From contig JACZXW010000010.1 of the NCBI GenBank assembly GCA_022571415.1, positions 1 through 42,075 of the forward strand: a stretch of DNA of 42,075 bases, written 5' to 3'. The notes below the pieces were generated by a model, which did not search any database, was not told the origin of the DNA, and saw nothing but the letters and a program-made list of their open reading frames with translations. The first letter of the stretch is position 1, and every line of letters starts with the position of its first letter. A program made the position numbers and the translations under genes. Shown here piece after piece: positions 8,700 through 16,887 of this stretch. The stretch comes from Pseudomonadota bacterium. GTDB taxonomy: Bacteria > Pseudomonadota > Gammaproteobacteria > Pseudomonadales > Azotimanducaceae.

Positions 8700-9286
8700 A
8701 TGACAGGAGAAACGAAAGCAATCAGCAGGTTTACAGTGCCTCAACTGGCAGAGTTGCCGCAGGATATACGGGCACGAATCGAGGAAGTCAGTGAAAAATC
8801 TGGATTTATCCCCAATGTGTTCCTGGTTCTGGCGCGAAGACCTCATGAGTTTCGTGCATTTTTGCCTACCACGATGCTCTGATGGAGCGGGAATCCGGAC
8901 TGTCCAAAGCAGAAAAAGAGATGATTGTGGTGGTAACCTCTGCCATGAACGACTGCCAATATTGTGTTGTAGCCCATGGGGCCATATTAAGGATCAGGGA
9001 CAGGAACCCGCTTATCGCGGACCAGATAGCGATCAATTACTTGAAGGCAGACCTGTCGGAACGCCAGGTGATAATGCTGAAGCTGGCGCTAAAGATTGCT
9101 TCATCTTCAGGCGAGGTCACGGATGCGGACCTGGATGAGGCAAGGACAGTGGGCTTCGATGAAGAGGACCTCTGGGATATTGGAGCCATTACGGCATTCT
9201 TCGCGTTAAGTAATCGAATGGCGAATTTTTCCAGCATGCGACCTAACGATGAATTTTATGACATGGGAAGAAACTCTCCCCAGTGA
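8700..9286 (+). CDS. AhpD-like peroxidase-related protein (carboxymuconolactone decarboxylase family), frameshifted
   Basis: Two fragments together make one protein of the peroxidase-related AhpD/CMD family. The first (8700-8882) reads ...IPNVFLVLARRPHEFRAF and then terminates. The second is open from 8882 to 9286 and carries the redox motif CQYCVVAH, a C-x2-C-x3-H site as in AhpD. Adding one T to the five-T run at 8859-8863 gives RAFFAYHDALMERESG. This restores the family sequence and yields 195 residues, a normal length. The fault is therefore one missing base, as in the TolC-family gene. The TGATG at 8880-8884 would permit restart, but the second half alone lacks the N-terminal helices. 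The 3' end overlaps the next gene by four bases (GTGA). Confidence 0.85.
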
Positions 9287-11235
9287 AAGTTCCACTCTGG
9301 ACTCCGCCTGAATCAAGGGTTGAGACCGCGCGCCTGACTGAATTCATTGACCTGGTAAATCAGCGTCATGATCCACGTCTTACCGGCTTTCATGAACTGC
9401 ATCGCTGGTCCGTCCAAGCCCCTGGCTTGTTCTGGCGGGCAGTTTGGGATTTCACAGGGATCGTCTCTTCAAACCAGGTGCGTGACACGCTTGCCGATGA
9501 GGATAAATTTCCGGGAGCAATCTGGTTCCCGGGGGTGCGCCTGAATTTTGCCGAGAATCTTCTTCGTTATCGTGATGATAATGTTGCTATTGTTTCTCTC
9601 CTTGAGAATGGCAATCGAAAAGAAATATCGTTTGCACAGCTTTATGAAAGTGTTGCCCGACTGGCGATTGCCTTGAGACGTGAAGGTGTGGTGGCCGGTG
9701 ATCGGGTAGCCGGTTTCATGCCGAATATCATGGAAACCGTGATCGCGATGCTGGCAACCACCAGTATAGGTGCTATCTGGTCCTCCTGTTCACCTGACTT
9801 TGGCATAAAGGGTGTCCTGGATCGATTTGGTCAGATCGAGCCAAAGATATTGTTTGCTGCCGATGGTTATTTCTACAATGGCAAAACCTGCGATTCACTA
9901 CAGCGGTTAACGGAAATTGTCAGTCAGATTAGTAGCCTTGAACATGTCCTCGTGGTTCCGGTGGTGAATGAGGCCCCAGACATCGCCCCCATTGACAAGG
10001 TAGTCCTGTTCGAGGAATTCCAGGGCATGACTGAATCAGAAATATTGTTCGAACAACTTCCTTTTGATCATCCGCTTTACGTTATGTACTCCTCGGGTAC
10101 GACCGGTGTACCGAAATGTATCGTGCATGGCGCTGGCGGTACATTGATACAACACCTGAAGGAACATCAGTTGCACGTAGGAATAAAGCGTGCAGATATC
10201 TTTTTTTATTTCACCACCTGTGGATGGATGATGTGGAATTGGCTGGTTTCCGGATTGGCGTCCGGCGCAACACTGGTGTTGTACGACGGCTCTCCGTTTG
10301 CCGGTAACGGAAATGTTCTGCTGGACATGATTGATGATGAAAGTATCAGCATCTTTGGAACCAGTGCGAGGTATATAGCCATGCTTGAAAAAGAAGGCAG
10401 GAAACCCCGGGTTTCCCACCGTCTCGATACGTTGAAAACAATTCTTTCCACCGGTTCCCCGTTGCCGCACCAGGCCTATGATTATGTGTACCGTGACTTC
10501 AAGACAGATGTATGCCTGTCTTCAATTTCGGGAGGTACCGACATCGTTTCCTGTTTTGTGGCTGGAAGCGAGCTGTTGCCGGTTTTCCGGGGTGAGATTC
10601 AGGCGCCTGGGTTAGGTATGGCTGTAGAGATCTGGAATGACAGTGGCCATGCCGTGACGGAACAAAAAGGAGAACTCGTCTGCACTAAACCCTTCCCGTC
10701 CACACCCATTGGTTTTTGGAAAGATGAGGACGGAAGCCAATACGCCAGTGCTTATTTTGAGCGATGGCCGGGCTGCTGGGCTCATGGAGACTATGGGGAA
10801 GTGACCGCCCAAGGAGGGTTTATCATTCACGGTCGTTCCGACGCCGTGCTCAACCCGGGTGGAGTCAGGATAGGAACCGCTGAAATTTACCGTCAGGTGG
10901 AATGTCTGGATGAAGTCAAAGAGAGTGTCGTCATCGGTCAGCAATGGCGGGGAGATATCAGACTAGTCTTGTTTGTAATATTGAGCGACGGCGTGCTACT
11001 CGATGATGATCTGCAACAACGGATTCGTCAGTCTATCCGCGAAAACACGACCCCGCGACATGTCCCCGCCAGGATAATCTCAGTGGCTGATATTCCCAGA
11101 ACAATCAGCGGCAAAATAGCAGAGCTTGCGGTGCGTGATGTGGTTCACGGCCAGGAAGTGAAAAACATAGATGCACTGGCTAACCCTGAAGCCCTGGAAC
11201 TCTACCGGGATTTGGTTGAGCCAGATATTTTATAA
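9283..11235 (+). CDS. aacS: Acetoacetyl-CoA synthetase (acetoacetate-CoA ligase, EC 6.2.1.16)
   Basis: The enzyme activates acetoacetate to acetoacetyl-CoA with ATP, linking ketone-body or polyhydroxybutyrate breakdown to central metabolism. The 650-residue length is typical. Visible features include the acetoacetyl-CoA synthetase N-terminal cap (FPGAIWFPGVRLNFAENLL), the AMP-binding P-loop YSSGTTGVPK at residues 269-278, TTCGWMMWNW, SGGTDIVSCF, HGRSDAVLNPGGVRIGTAEI, and the C-terminal catalytic lysine in ISGK (Lys611). The usual PKA after the P-loop is PKC here, a mild variant. The GTG start overlaps the stop of the AhpD-like gene by four bases, indicating translational coupling. Twenty-four bases separate it from the sigma factor gene. 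Confidence 0.94.
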   Translation: MKVPLWTPPESRVETARLTEFIDLVNQRHDPRLTGFHELHRWSVQAPGLFWRAVWDFTGIVSSNQVRDTLADEDKFPGAIWFPGVRLNFAENLLRYRDDNVAIVSLLENGNRKEISFAQLYESVARLAIALRREGVVAGDRVAGFMPNIMETVIAMLATTSIGAIWSSCSPDFGIKGVLDRFGQIEPKILFAADGYFYNGKTCDSLQRLTEIVSQISSLEHVLVVPVVNEAPDIAPIDKVVLFEEFQGMTESEILFEQLPFDHPLYVMYSSGTTGVPKCIVHGAGGTLIQHLKEHQLHVGIKRADIFFYFTTCGWMMWNWLVSGLASGATLVLYDGSPFAGNGNVLLDMIDDESISIFGTSARYIAMLEKEGRKPRVSHRLDTLKTILSTGSPLPHQAYDYVYRDFKTDVCLSSISGGTDIVSCFVAGSELLPVFRGEIQAPGLGMAVEIWNDSGHAVTEQKGELVCTKPFPSTPIGFWKDEDGSQYASAYFERWPGCWAHGDYGEVTAQGGFIIHGRSDAVLNPGGVRIGTAEIYRQVECLDEVKESVVIGQQWRGDIRLVLFVILSDGVLLDDDLQQRIRQSIRENTTPRHVPARIISVADIPRTISGKIAELAVRDVVHGQEVKNIDALANPEALELYRDLVEPDIL

Positions 11236-11259
11236 GAATGCCAACCTTTACCTGGTCTG

Positions 11260-11898
11260 TTGCGTCAAAGTCGGGAGACGATACAATTCAACAAGAATTT
11301 CATCCTAAAAGGGTTCCGGGACCTGGTGTCTGAAGCAGAACGATTGTCGCCAGCTGTAGTTGCTGAAAAACTGCTGGTCGAACGCGCACAGGACAATGAC
11401 TATGGAGCTTACGAGCAGCTGTACAAAATGCACGTGGGCCGGGTCTTTGCCCTGTGCGTACGCTTATGTAAGGACCGGGATATGGCGGAAGATCTAACCC
11501 AGGAGGCATTTGTCCAGGCGTGGAGAAAGTTAAGCAGTTTTCGTGGCGATAGCGCCTTTGGCAGTTGGCTATATCGCATTGCAACCAATCGGGCACTGAG
11601 TTACCTGAGAAAGCAGAAACCATTTCTAAACAGCCTCGATATTGATGATGTTCCGGAAACTGGTTATCGGGAAACCACCGATGAACAGATCGGCCTCGAG
11701 CGGGCGATTGCCGATCTGCCGGATGGAGCAAGAGCGGTCTTTATCCTTTATAGCCTTGAAGGCTACACCCACCTTGAGATATCGAAACAACTGGGTATTG
11801 CAGAAGGCAGCAGTAAGGCACAGCTACATCGCGCCAGGCAATTGCTAAAACAGCGCCTAGGAGAGGGGATAAACCATTCAGGAACGAGCAGCGTCTAA
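11260..11898 (+). CDS. ECF-type RNA polymerase sigma factor (sigma-70 family, RpoE-like)
   Basis: Region 2 is seen in AYEQLYKMHVGRVFALCVRL and DMAEDLTQEAFVQAWRKL, with SWLYRIATNRALSYLRK completing regions 2.3-2.4. Region 4 is DLPDGARAVFILYSLEGYTH followed by the helix-turn-helix EISKQLGIAEGSSKAQLHRA. The 212-residue reading begins at TTG 11260. A GTG at 11326, just before SEAERLSP, is an equally reasonable start and would give a more usual length near 190. Neither has a strong Shine-Dalgarno. It is followed by a membrane protein with the layout of an anti-sigma factor, and then two exported proteins. This arrangement suggests that the sigma factor responds to envelope stress and drives its own operon, which is inference. 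Confidence 0.92.
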   Translation: MRQSRETIQFNKNFILKGFRDLVSEAERLSPAVVAEKLLVERAQDNDYGAYEQLYKMHVGRVFALCVRLCKDRDMAEDLTQEAFVQAWRKLSSFRGDSAFGSWLYRIATNRALSYLRKQKPFLNSLDIDDVPETGYRETTDEQIGLERAIADLPDGARAVFILYSLEGYTHLEISKQLGIAEGSSKAQLHRARQLLKQRLGEGINHSGTSSV

Positions 11899-11922
11899 GC
11901 GATATGTGTGAGGATTTAAGAG

Positions 11923-12459
11923 ATGACCGATAACAATAATAGCGTGACTGATTCCCTGGACCTTGTGCTGGCAAGGGAAATCAGGAATCTTGATGCGGAG
12001 ATGAGTCCCGAGCGCAACCTGTGGACAGGGATAGAACGCCAGATTCAGGATTATCCCCAAAAACGAAAGAAGGCCTCTCTTAACTGGGTACCCTATGGTG
12101 TTGCGGCCAGTCTGGTCATCGCGGTGAGTGCACTGGTATTGAATTTGGTGCAACTGAACCTCGTGGAACCCCGGTTCGTATCTTCAGATCGCTCCATTGA
12201 CCTGATGCGAGCAGAATATATACAGGTGCGAAACCCGCTGGTCCAGAAATTCTCAGAGGTAAACAGGGAGCTGGACGATCAGACTCTGGAGGATCTATAT
12301 CGCAACCTGGAAATCATGGCACAGGCGCGGCAGGACCTGGAAGCACAGGTTCGCCGGAACCCTGAAAACAGGCGGCTGGTGGAGATGCTGATGCGCATTC
12401 ACGAGCAGGAACTTGAACTACTCAGACAGGATTTTAGCCATCCCGGCCGATTCATGTAG
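11923..12459 (+). CDS. Probable membrane-anchored anti-sigma factor
   Basis: A 178-residue protein lies 24 bases after the ECF sigma gene. An N-terminal cytoplasmic part of about 50 residues precedes one clear membrane segment (WVPYGVAASLVIAVSALVLN, roughly residues 52-71). A charged, helical and probably coiled C-terminal part (ELDDQTLEDLYRNLEIMAQA and onward) follows and would lie in the periplasm. There is no zinc-binding H-x3-C-x2-C motif, so it is not a classical ZAS-type anti-sigma. The family is not recognised from sequence alone. The role is inferred from position and topology, and a heavy-metal sensor or CnrY/RseC-like partner is also possible. Confidence 0.7.
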   Translation: MTDNNNSVTDSLDLVLAREIRNLDAEMSPERNLWTGIERQIQDYPQKRKKASLNWVPYGVAASLVIAVSALVLNLVQLNLVEPRFVSSDRSIDLMRAEYIQVRNPLVQKFSEVNRELDDQTLEDLYRNLEIMAQARQDLEAQVRRNPENRRLVEMLMRIHEQELELLRQDFSHPGRFM

Positions 12460-12503
12460 AAGGGTTGACCGGCGGACATTGATAAATGATTGAGGCTTAT
12501 AAA

Positions 12504-13448
12504 ATGAAAATGATAGAAACATTCCTTATTACTGCAAGTCTGCTGGTTTCCGGCATGGCTTTTGCCAAACAGCAGGAAGTAAACCAGAGCCTGGATGTGC
12601 CTGCTGATGGTTTGGTACATATTATTGTGGTCAGAGGAGAGGTCACGGTAATGGGCTGGGAAAAAAATCAGGTTGAGGTTCGCGGGGAATTGGATGAGCA
12701 GGTAGAGGATTTTATTTTTGAGACCAGCGGCGACGAGACACGCATTGAAGTGAGAATTCCCCGGACGCGTGGTATGCGGTATTTCAGAGATGAAACAAAC
12801 TTGACTATTCGTATTCCGAGGAATAGCCGCCTCCGGGTGAGGGGAGTATCAACTGAAGTTGAGGTAAAAGACGTGAATGCCAGCGTGGAAGTCGGAGTCG
12901 TTAGCGGGGATATCTCGCTGAACGGGGGCACCGATCGAATCATCATGCAAACGGTGAGCGGGGAAATTAAGCTGCGAGACGCTAACGGACGGATACGACT
13001 AAAATCAGTGAGTGGTGATATCGAATCGTATGATACGACCGGCAATAGTAGCTACGGCACTGTCAGTGGCAACATATTCGTTGATAATGGCGGTGAGGAA
13101 ATGGAGGTCGAATCTGTATCAGGTGATATTGAAGTTGTCCGAACCGATTTTATCAGGATTGCTGGCCATTCAGTCTCTGGAAACATTGAGGTCAGGGGCG
13201 ATATGATGCGGGGTGGGTCCATTGAATTTGACAATGTCAGTGGTTCGATTCGTCTCAGGTTAGGCGGGGACATTGATTCACGCTTTGACCTGGAAACTGG
13301 TTCCGGCAGCATTCGTAACCGTCTTACTGATGATAAATCCAAGGTTTCAAAATATGCCCGGGATGAAAGGCTGCGTTTCATCATGGGCGAAGGTACGGGA
13401 GAGATTATTCTCAGTACCCGCTCTGGTGATATCACCTTGTCAAACTGA
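12504..13448 (+). CDS. DUF4097-family exported beta-strand repeat protein
   Basis: A 314-residue exported protein. The signal peptide MKMIETFLITASLLVSGMAF ends at AFA/KQQ. The mature part is a series of short beta repeats with recurring VSGDI, VSGNI, VSGEI and SGSIR turns spaced about 20 residues apart, the hallmark of DUF4097 proteins, which form a right-handed beta-solenoid or adhesin-like fold. I chose ATG 12504 rather than 12486 because GAGG at 12492-12495 sits about eight bases before it and because the shorter N-terminus is a cleaner signal peptide. DUF4097 genes often accompany ECF sigma/anti-sigma pairs, as here; their molecular role is not settled. Confidence 0.87.
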   Translation: MKMIETFLITASLLVSGMAFAKQQEVNQSLDVPADGLVHIIVVRGEVTVMGWEKNQVEVRGELDEQVEDFIFETSGDETRIEVRIPRTRGMRYFRDETNLTIRIPRNSRLRVRGVSTEVEVKDVNASVEVGVVSGDISLNGGTDRIIMQTVSGEIKLRDANGRIRLKSVSGDIESYDTTGNSSYGTVSGNIFVDNGGEEMEVESVSGDIEVVRTDFIRIAGHSVSGNIEVRGDMMRGGSIEFDNVSGSIRLRLGGDIDSRFDLETGSGSIRNRLTDDKSKVSKYARDERLRFIMGEGTGEIILSTRSGDITLSN

Positions 13449-13531
13449 TCGCGCTGGTCCGGAGTTGGAACTGGATCCCGATTGCCTGTATAAATGCTGT
13501 TTCGCTTGATCAAGCCGGAGTGGCAATCCTT

Positions 13532-14488
13532 ATGTGCACACGACGCCTGCTGCTGCTATTGCTGTTGACTGGCCTTGCCTCCAACCTGTTGGCATACGAA
13601 TCCGATCAGCATAGCAATCGCAGGGCCATTGTGTCGGATTCGATAGGTGTGATGGATCGTAAGGTCAACGATACCATTGCCCAGATTGTCCGGAACTGGA
13701 GAAGGAAACGGCAGGACAACAAGGCATTCGCTCGCGCGATCTACCACGAACTTGGCGGCCTCTATTGGGCCGACAAGATAGAACGCTGGGCAGCTAGAAC
13801 GGACCTGGTTGAGAAATACCCGCAAACCCGTCGCCATAGTATCTATCGGGGAATGCCCATCTGGGCAACCCGGGTCAATTTTGTATTTGGCGTGGGAAGA
13901 TCGTTCAAGGTCAACGCAGTGATGGTCGGCTCCGATAAATTCGGGCACTTTTTTTCCCAGGGATATAAATATTACAAACGGGAACTAAGAAGCTGGGATG
14001 AGGAGAGGCTACTGGCCTGGGGAAGTTTTGCTGAACGCTGGATATTTGGCTTGTTAACAACAGGCGTCTATTCCAACGCCGATCTGGTGGCCAACTATGA
14101 GGGAATGTTGTTTTACAAGAGCCTGTTTGAAGATGATGTGATTCCGGGGAAGCGCGCGATCCTGCGATGGAAGGATGGCAGGCCTGAGCAGGTGAGGCAG
14201 TTTACCTGGGCGGATCACGTCAATGACTATTGGGATGAGGTCTTGAATCCCTCGTTCAATGTGTCTTCGCTGGATAAAATTCTGCGCTCACGCATCAGAA
14301 AGTTATGTGGCGAATATGAAACACAGCCAGCGCTATATGTATCCGTGGACGATGGATTATTGTGGCAGAGATATCAGCATATCGGCATGATAGATAATCG
14401 GCGTAATCTTTTCTCGAGGATATGTGCGCCGGCTGTACCTCTGGCCGATGGAGCTGGCACTTTTCAGGTGTTGGGTGTGATTCGATAG
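13532..14488 (+). CDS. Exported protein of unknown function, last gene of the ECF operon
   Basis: I do not recognise this family with confidence. The start ATG 13532 is preferred over GTG 13520 because GGAG at 13517-13520 is about 11 bases upstream and the protein then begins with a compact signal peptide, MCTRRLLLLLLLTGLASNLL, cut near LAY. The 318-residue product is rich in Trp, Tyr and Arg. Striking segments are GSDKFGHFFSQGYKYYKREL and ARDLV-like helices around GVYSNADLVANYEGMLFYKSL. The DKFGHF segment recalls the DUF2279/YfiM-type envelope proteins, but this is a weak resemblance. Position after sigma, anti-sigma and DUF4097 genes suggests an envelope-stress effector. It overlaps the convergent regulator gene by 25 bases. 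Confidence 0.8.
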   Translation: MCTRRLLLLLLLTGLASNLLAYESDQHSNRRAIVSDSIGVMDRKVNDTIAQIVRNWRRKRQDNKAFARAIYHELGGLYWADKIERWAARTDLVEKYPQTRRHSIYRGMPIWATRVNFVFGVGRSFKVNAVMVGSDKFGHFFSQGYKYYKRELRSWDEERLLAWGSFAERWIFGLLTTGVYSNADLVANYEGMLFYKSLFEDDVIPGKRAILRWKDGRPEQVRQFTWADHVNDYWDEVLNPSFNVSSLDKILRSRIRKLCGEYETQPALYVSVDDGLLWQRYQHIGMIDNRRNLFSRICAPAVPLADGAGTFQVLGVIR

Positions 14489-15102
14489 CTGCAGCGCCGG
14501 GCACCATTGAGAATGTGATCTTCCCTCACGACGCTTGCGCTTCCAGCAAACAACTTCTGGAACACATCAAGTTCAGATCGACAAAATCCCTGGCAGCTTT
14601 TCGCTGCAATGCAGATCGGGCAGTGGTGTTCGGACAGAATAAATTCACCGTCCTGTTCAAGGACCTCCGCCATATATCCCTCTTTGGTTCGAAGCTCGGC
14701 AAGATGTGATATTTTGCTGGCCAGAGTCTTGTACTTTTTGAGTCCCCGGCGATATAGCTCAAAGGTCTCGCGGGTCCTCTGCTCTATAATCTTGTCCATG
14801 GCTGACTCACCCAGCAGTTCCCTGACCGATAGGATCAGATCAGCGGTTACCTGGGCATGTCCATCGGGAAATCGTTGATGACCCTTTTCAGTGAGTTTCC
14901 AGGGTTTGGCAGGACGACCCCTGGGTTGGGGTTCTTCAGGCAGCGCTACAATCAGGCCGTCAGCCGCGAGCAGGGCGATATGCTGCCGTATGCCCATGGT
15001 GGTCACGTTGAGTGTCCTGGCCAGTGATTTGACACTTTGTGGACCTAAACGCTTGATTTGATAAAGGATTTTATCCTGGCTGGTGTTGCTATATTGTTCC
15101 AT
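14464..15102 (-). CDS. SufR-like transcriptional regulator with C-terminal iron-sulfur cysteine motif
   Basis: The 212-residue protein has an N-terminal winged helix-turn-helix (QSVKSLARTLNVTTMGIRQH, then DGLIVALPEEPQPRGRPAKP). Its C-terminal cysteine-rich segment, HHCPICIAAKSCQGFC with a final RRCSYRI near residue 204, matches the cluster-binding region of SufR-type repressors. SufR binds an iron-sulfur cluster and represses suf genes in cyanobacteria. Here no suf genes are present, so the target is probably the divergent VOC gene and its own promoter, where palindromes are found at 15132-15155 and 15187-15200. Whether it senses iron-sulfur status, oxygen or a ligand cannot be told. Confidence 0.83.
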   Translation of the reverse strand: MEQYSNTSQDKILYQIKRLGPQSVKSLARTLNVTTMGIRQHIALLAADGLIVALPEEPQPRGRPAKPWKLTEKGHQRFPDGHAQVTADLILSVRELLGESAMDKIIEQRTRETFELYRRGLKKYKTLASKISHLAELRTKEGYMAEVLEQDGEFILSEHHCPICIAAKSCQGFCRSELDVFQKLFAGSASVVREDHILNGARRCSYRITPNT

Positions 15103-15131
15103 GGGAGTGAATATTGCCGAAAATAAAAGAT

Positions 15132-15155
15132 TAAGTAAATAAAAAACTTTACTTA
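15132..15155. promoter_or_regulatory. Palindromic operator candidate between SufR-like regulator and VOC gene
   Basis: TAAGTAAA at 15132-15139 and TTTACTTA at 15148-15155 are perfect 8-bp inverted arms around an 8-base spacer. The right arm overlaps the candidate -35 of the VOC promoter, so a bound dimer would block transcription. The site lies 30 bases upstream of the regulator's start, consistent with autoregulation. Function is inferred from symmetry and position. Confidence 0.6.
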
Positions 15156-15176
15156 TTAAGGATCGGCTCTTATATT
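15148..15176 (+). promoter_or_regulatory. Candidate sigma-70 promoter for the VOC gene
   Basis: TTTACT at 15148-15153 and TATATT at 15171-15176 are separated by 17 bases, the optimal spacing. They match TTGACA at 4 of 6 and TATAAT at 5 of 6. The leader to ATG 15226 would be about 42 bases. Confidence 0.55.
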
Positions 15177-15186
15177 GATGTTTTGT

Positions 15187-15200
15187 AAAGTAAAAACTTT
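15187..15200. promoter_or_regulatory. Second small palindrome in the VOC leader
   Basis: AAAGT at 15187-15191 and ACTTT at 15196-15200 form a 5-bp inverted repeat around AAAA, just downstream of the predicted transcription start. It shares the GTAAA/TTTAC character of the site at 15132-15155 and may be a secondary operator. Short and AT-rich, so chance is possible. Confidence 0.35.
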
Positions 15201-15225
15201 CCTATATCGAGCGAGGAGAATGTCG

Positions 15226-15654
15226 ATGAGACTGCTAATTGAACATGCCAATATCACTGTCCGCTCGACTGAAGAAGCCAAACGATTCCTGGGTAATGCG
15301 TTCCCGGATTTTCAAGTCAGGGGTGAAGGTTTCTTGCATGGTGGTGAATCGGCGGGCACCTGGGTGCATTTTGGAAATGATGAAACTTACCTGGCGCTTC
15401 AGCAAAACAGGGAGCACACGGAACGATCAGATGTTCCATATACAAATGATGGCATCAATCATCTGGGGTTCGTGATTGATGATATGGATGCCTTGCTCTC
15501 CAGAATGTCTGCGGCGGGTTACCATCCGACCGACGCATCGGCTATTGAAGGACACCCTTACCGTAAGCGCGCCTATTTTTTAGACGGGAATGACTTTGAG
15601 TGGGAATTTGTTGAGTACCTCAGTAGTGACCCAGCGGAAAGAAATTTATACTGA
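15226..15654 (+). CDS. VOC-superfamily (glyoxalase/dioxygenase-like) protein
   Basis: A 142-residue single-domain vicinal-oxygen-chelate protein. The first strand EHANITVRSTEEAKRFLGNA supplies a probable metal-binding His7, INHLGFVIDDMDALLSRM begins the second beta-alpha-beta-beta-beta unit, and the final EWEFVEYL supplies the typical terminal glutamate. The reaction is unknown, since VOC proteins include glyoxalases, extradiol dioxygenases and resistance proteins. ATG 15226 is chosen because AGGAG at 15214-15218 lies seven bases upstream; ATG 15220 would be too close to it. It is divergent from a SufR-like regulator with operator-like palindromes between them, and its stop overlaps the convergent LLM gene by nine bases. 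Confidence 0.85.
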   Translation: MRLLIEHANITVRSTEEAKRFLGNAFPDFQVRGEGFLHGGESAGTWVHFGNDETYLALQQNREHTERSDVPYTNDGINHLGFVIDDMDALLSRMSAAGYHPTDASAIEGHPYRKRAYFLDGNDFEWEFVEYLSSDPAERNLY

Positions 15655-16887
15655 TTGTGACTCCGGGCGACCGACCACGCCTGATATCATATTGCGATTT
15701 ATGTCTTCTTCCTTGCTCGATTTTTTTGTTGGCTTTCCCCGTGCCTTGAAGTTGAAGGGATCGGTATCGATTTCCTCAAGCACCAGTTCACCGTTTAGCA
15801 CCGCCTGTTTCCACTGCTGATGTTCTTCTTCCCGGCCCTGGAATTCCGGCATGAGTTCCCTGCTGAATAATTCGAGGCTGCTGCAAATATCTTCATGGGT
15901 ATTTTTACCTGCCTGGTTTAACAAAATTACCTGGTCCACGTTTGCTGCTTCGAGTTCCAGGAGTTTCTCGCGGATAGTATCCGGTGAACCGATCAATTCA
16001 CTACCCGATCGTTTTTGCCCTGCAGGCGTCTGTTTCCATTCCTGGTAACGTTCCCAGAAGTTAACGGTTCCCGGTTCGAACGGTCCTTCCCTGCTGTAGA
16101 GTTGCAGGGTGAACTGGAAAAACGTCCAGCCATCGGCCTTCAGCCAGGCTTCCTCGTCAGTTTCACAACACATGAATCCGGAGACGACGGCAATGTTGGG
16201 GTTCGTCTGGTAATCGCAGAGTTTTTCCTGGTCGTTAACAAACGTATTGTAGTAAGCGTTGACCCAGGCTCTTGAGGCGGCAAGATCGACAAACTTGAAT
16301 GACAGTGCTCCCATTCCCCGGTGGGCGGCGTAACGAATGGTATCTAATTGCGAGCAGGCCACCCACAGCGGAGGGTGGGGTTTTTGCAGGGGTTTTGGCA
16401 CCACTGCGCGCAGAGGGAACTTGAAGTACTCACCGTCGTATTCCCAGGCATGGTTATAGAACATGGGTAACATACATTTAATGCCGTCTTCCCAGACATC
16501 CCGCTTGTCGCGAAAACGTAGATTGAAAGGGTGCAGTTCCGTCACGGAGGCGCCTTCACCCAATCCCAGTTCAACCCTGCCATCAGAAATCAGATCCAAA
16601 GTGGCTACTTTTTCCGCCACTCGGGCAGGATGGTTGGTGGTCAACTGGATGATACCGTGGCCGAGTCGGATGTTTTTGGTTCGCTGGCTGGCGGCGGCAA
16701 GAAATACTTCAGGTGCTGAAGAATGGGAATATTCCTCAAGGAAATGATGCTCGACCTGCCAGGCATAGTCATAACCAAGTTTGTCAGCGAGCTCGATCTG
16801 GTCCAGTGACTCTTTAAACAGCTTATGTTCGCTGTCGTCGTTCCATGGTCGTGGTAACTGGTGCTCGTAGAAAATGCCAAATTTCAT
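15646..16887 (-). CDS. LLM-class flavin-dependent monooxygenase
   Basis: A 413-residue member of the luciferase-like superfamily, starting MKFGIFYEHQLPRPW. Characteristic segments are LGYDYAWQVEHHFLEEYSHS, RLGHGIIQLTTNHPARVAEK, LDLISDGRVELGLGEGASV and HPPLWVACSQLDTIRYAAHR, giving a complete TIM-barrel oxygenase of the alkanal-monooxygenase type. The C-terminal tail of about 50 residues is charged. The substrate is unknown. It is transcribed in the same direction as the M16 peptidase gene, 100 bases downstream of its stop, but there is no sign of a functional link. It shares nine bases with the end of the convergent VOC gene. Confidence 0.88.
   Translation of the reverse strand: MKFGIFYEHQLPRPWNDDSEHKLFKESLDQIELADKLGYDYAWQVEHHFLEEYSHSSAPEVFLAAASQRTKNIRLGHGIIQLTTNHPARVAEKVATLDLISDGRVELGLGEGASVTELHPFNLRFRDKRDVWEDGIKCMLPMFYNHAWEYDGEYFKFPLRAVVPKPLQKPHPPLWVACSQLDTIRYAAHRGMGALSFKFVDLAASRAWVNAYYNTFVNDQEKLCDYQTNPNIAVVSGFMCCETDEEAWLKADGWTFFQFTLQLYSREGPFEPGTVNFWERYQEWKQTPAGQKRSGSELIGSPDTIREKLLELEAANVDQVILLNQAGKNTHEDICSSLELFSRELMPEFQGREEEHQQWKQAVLNGELVLEEIDTDPFNFKARGKPTKKSSKEEDINRNMISGVVGRPESQSV

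Noticed and set aside
8882-9286. A separate 134-residue CxxC protein starting at ATG 8882
   Set aside because: The upstream fragment supplies the missing N-terminal part of the same family and one added T fuses them, so it is half of a frameshifted gene.
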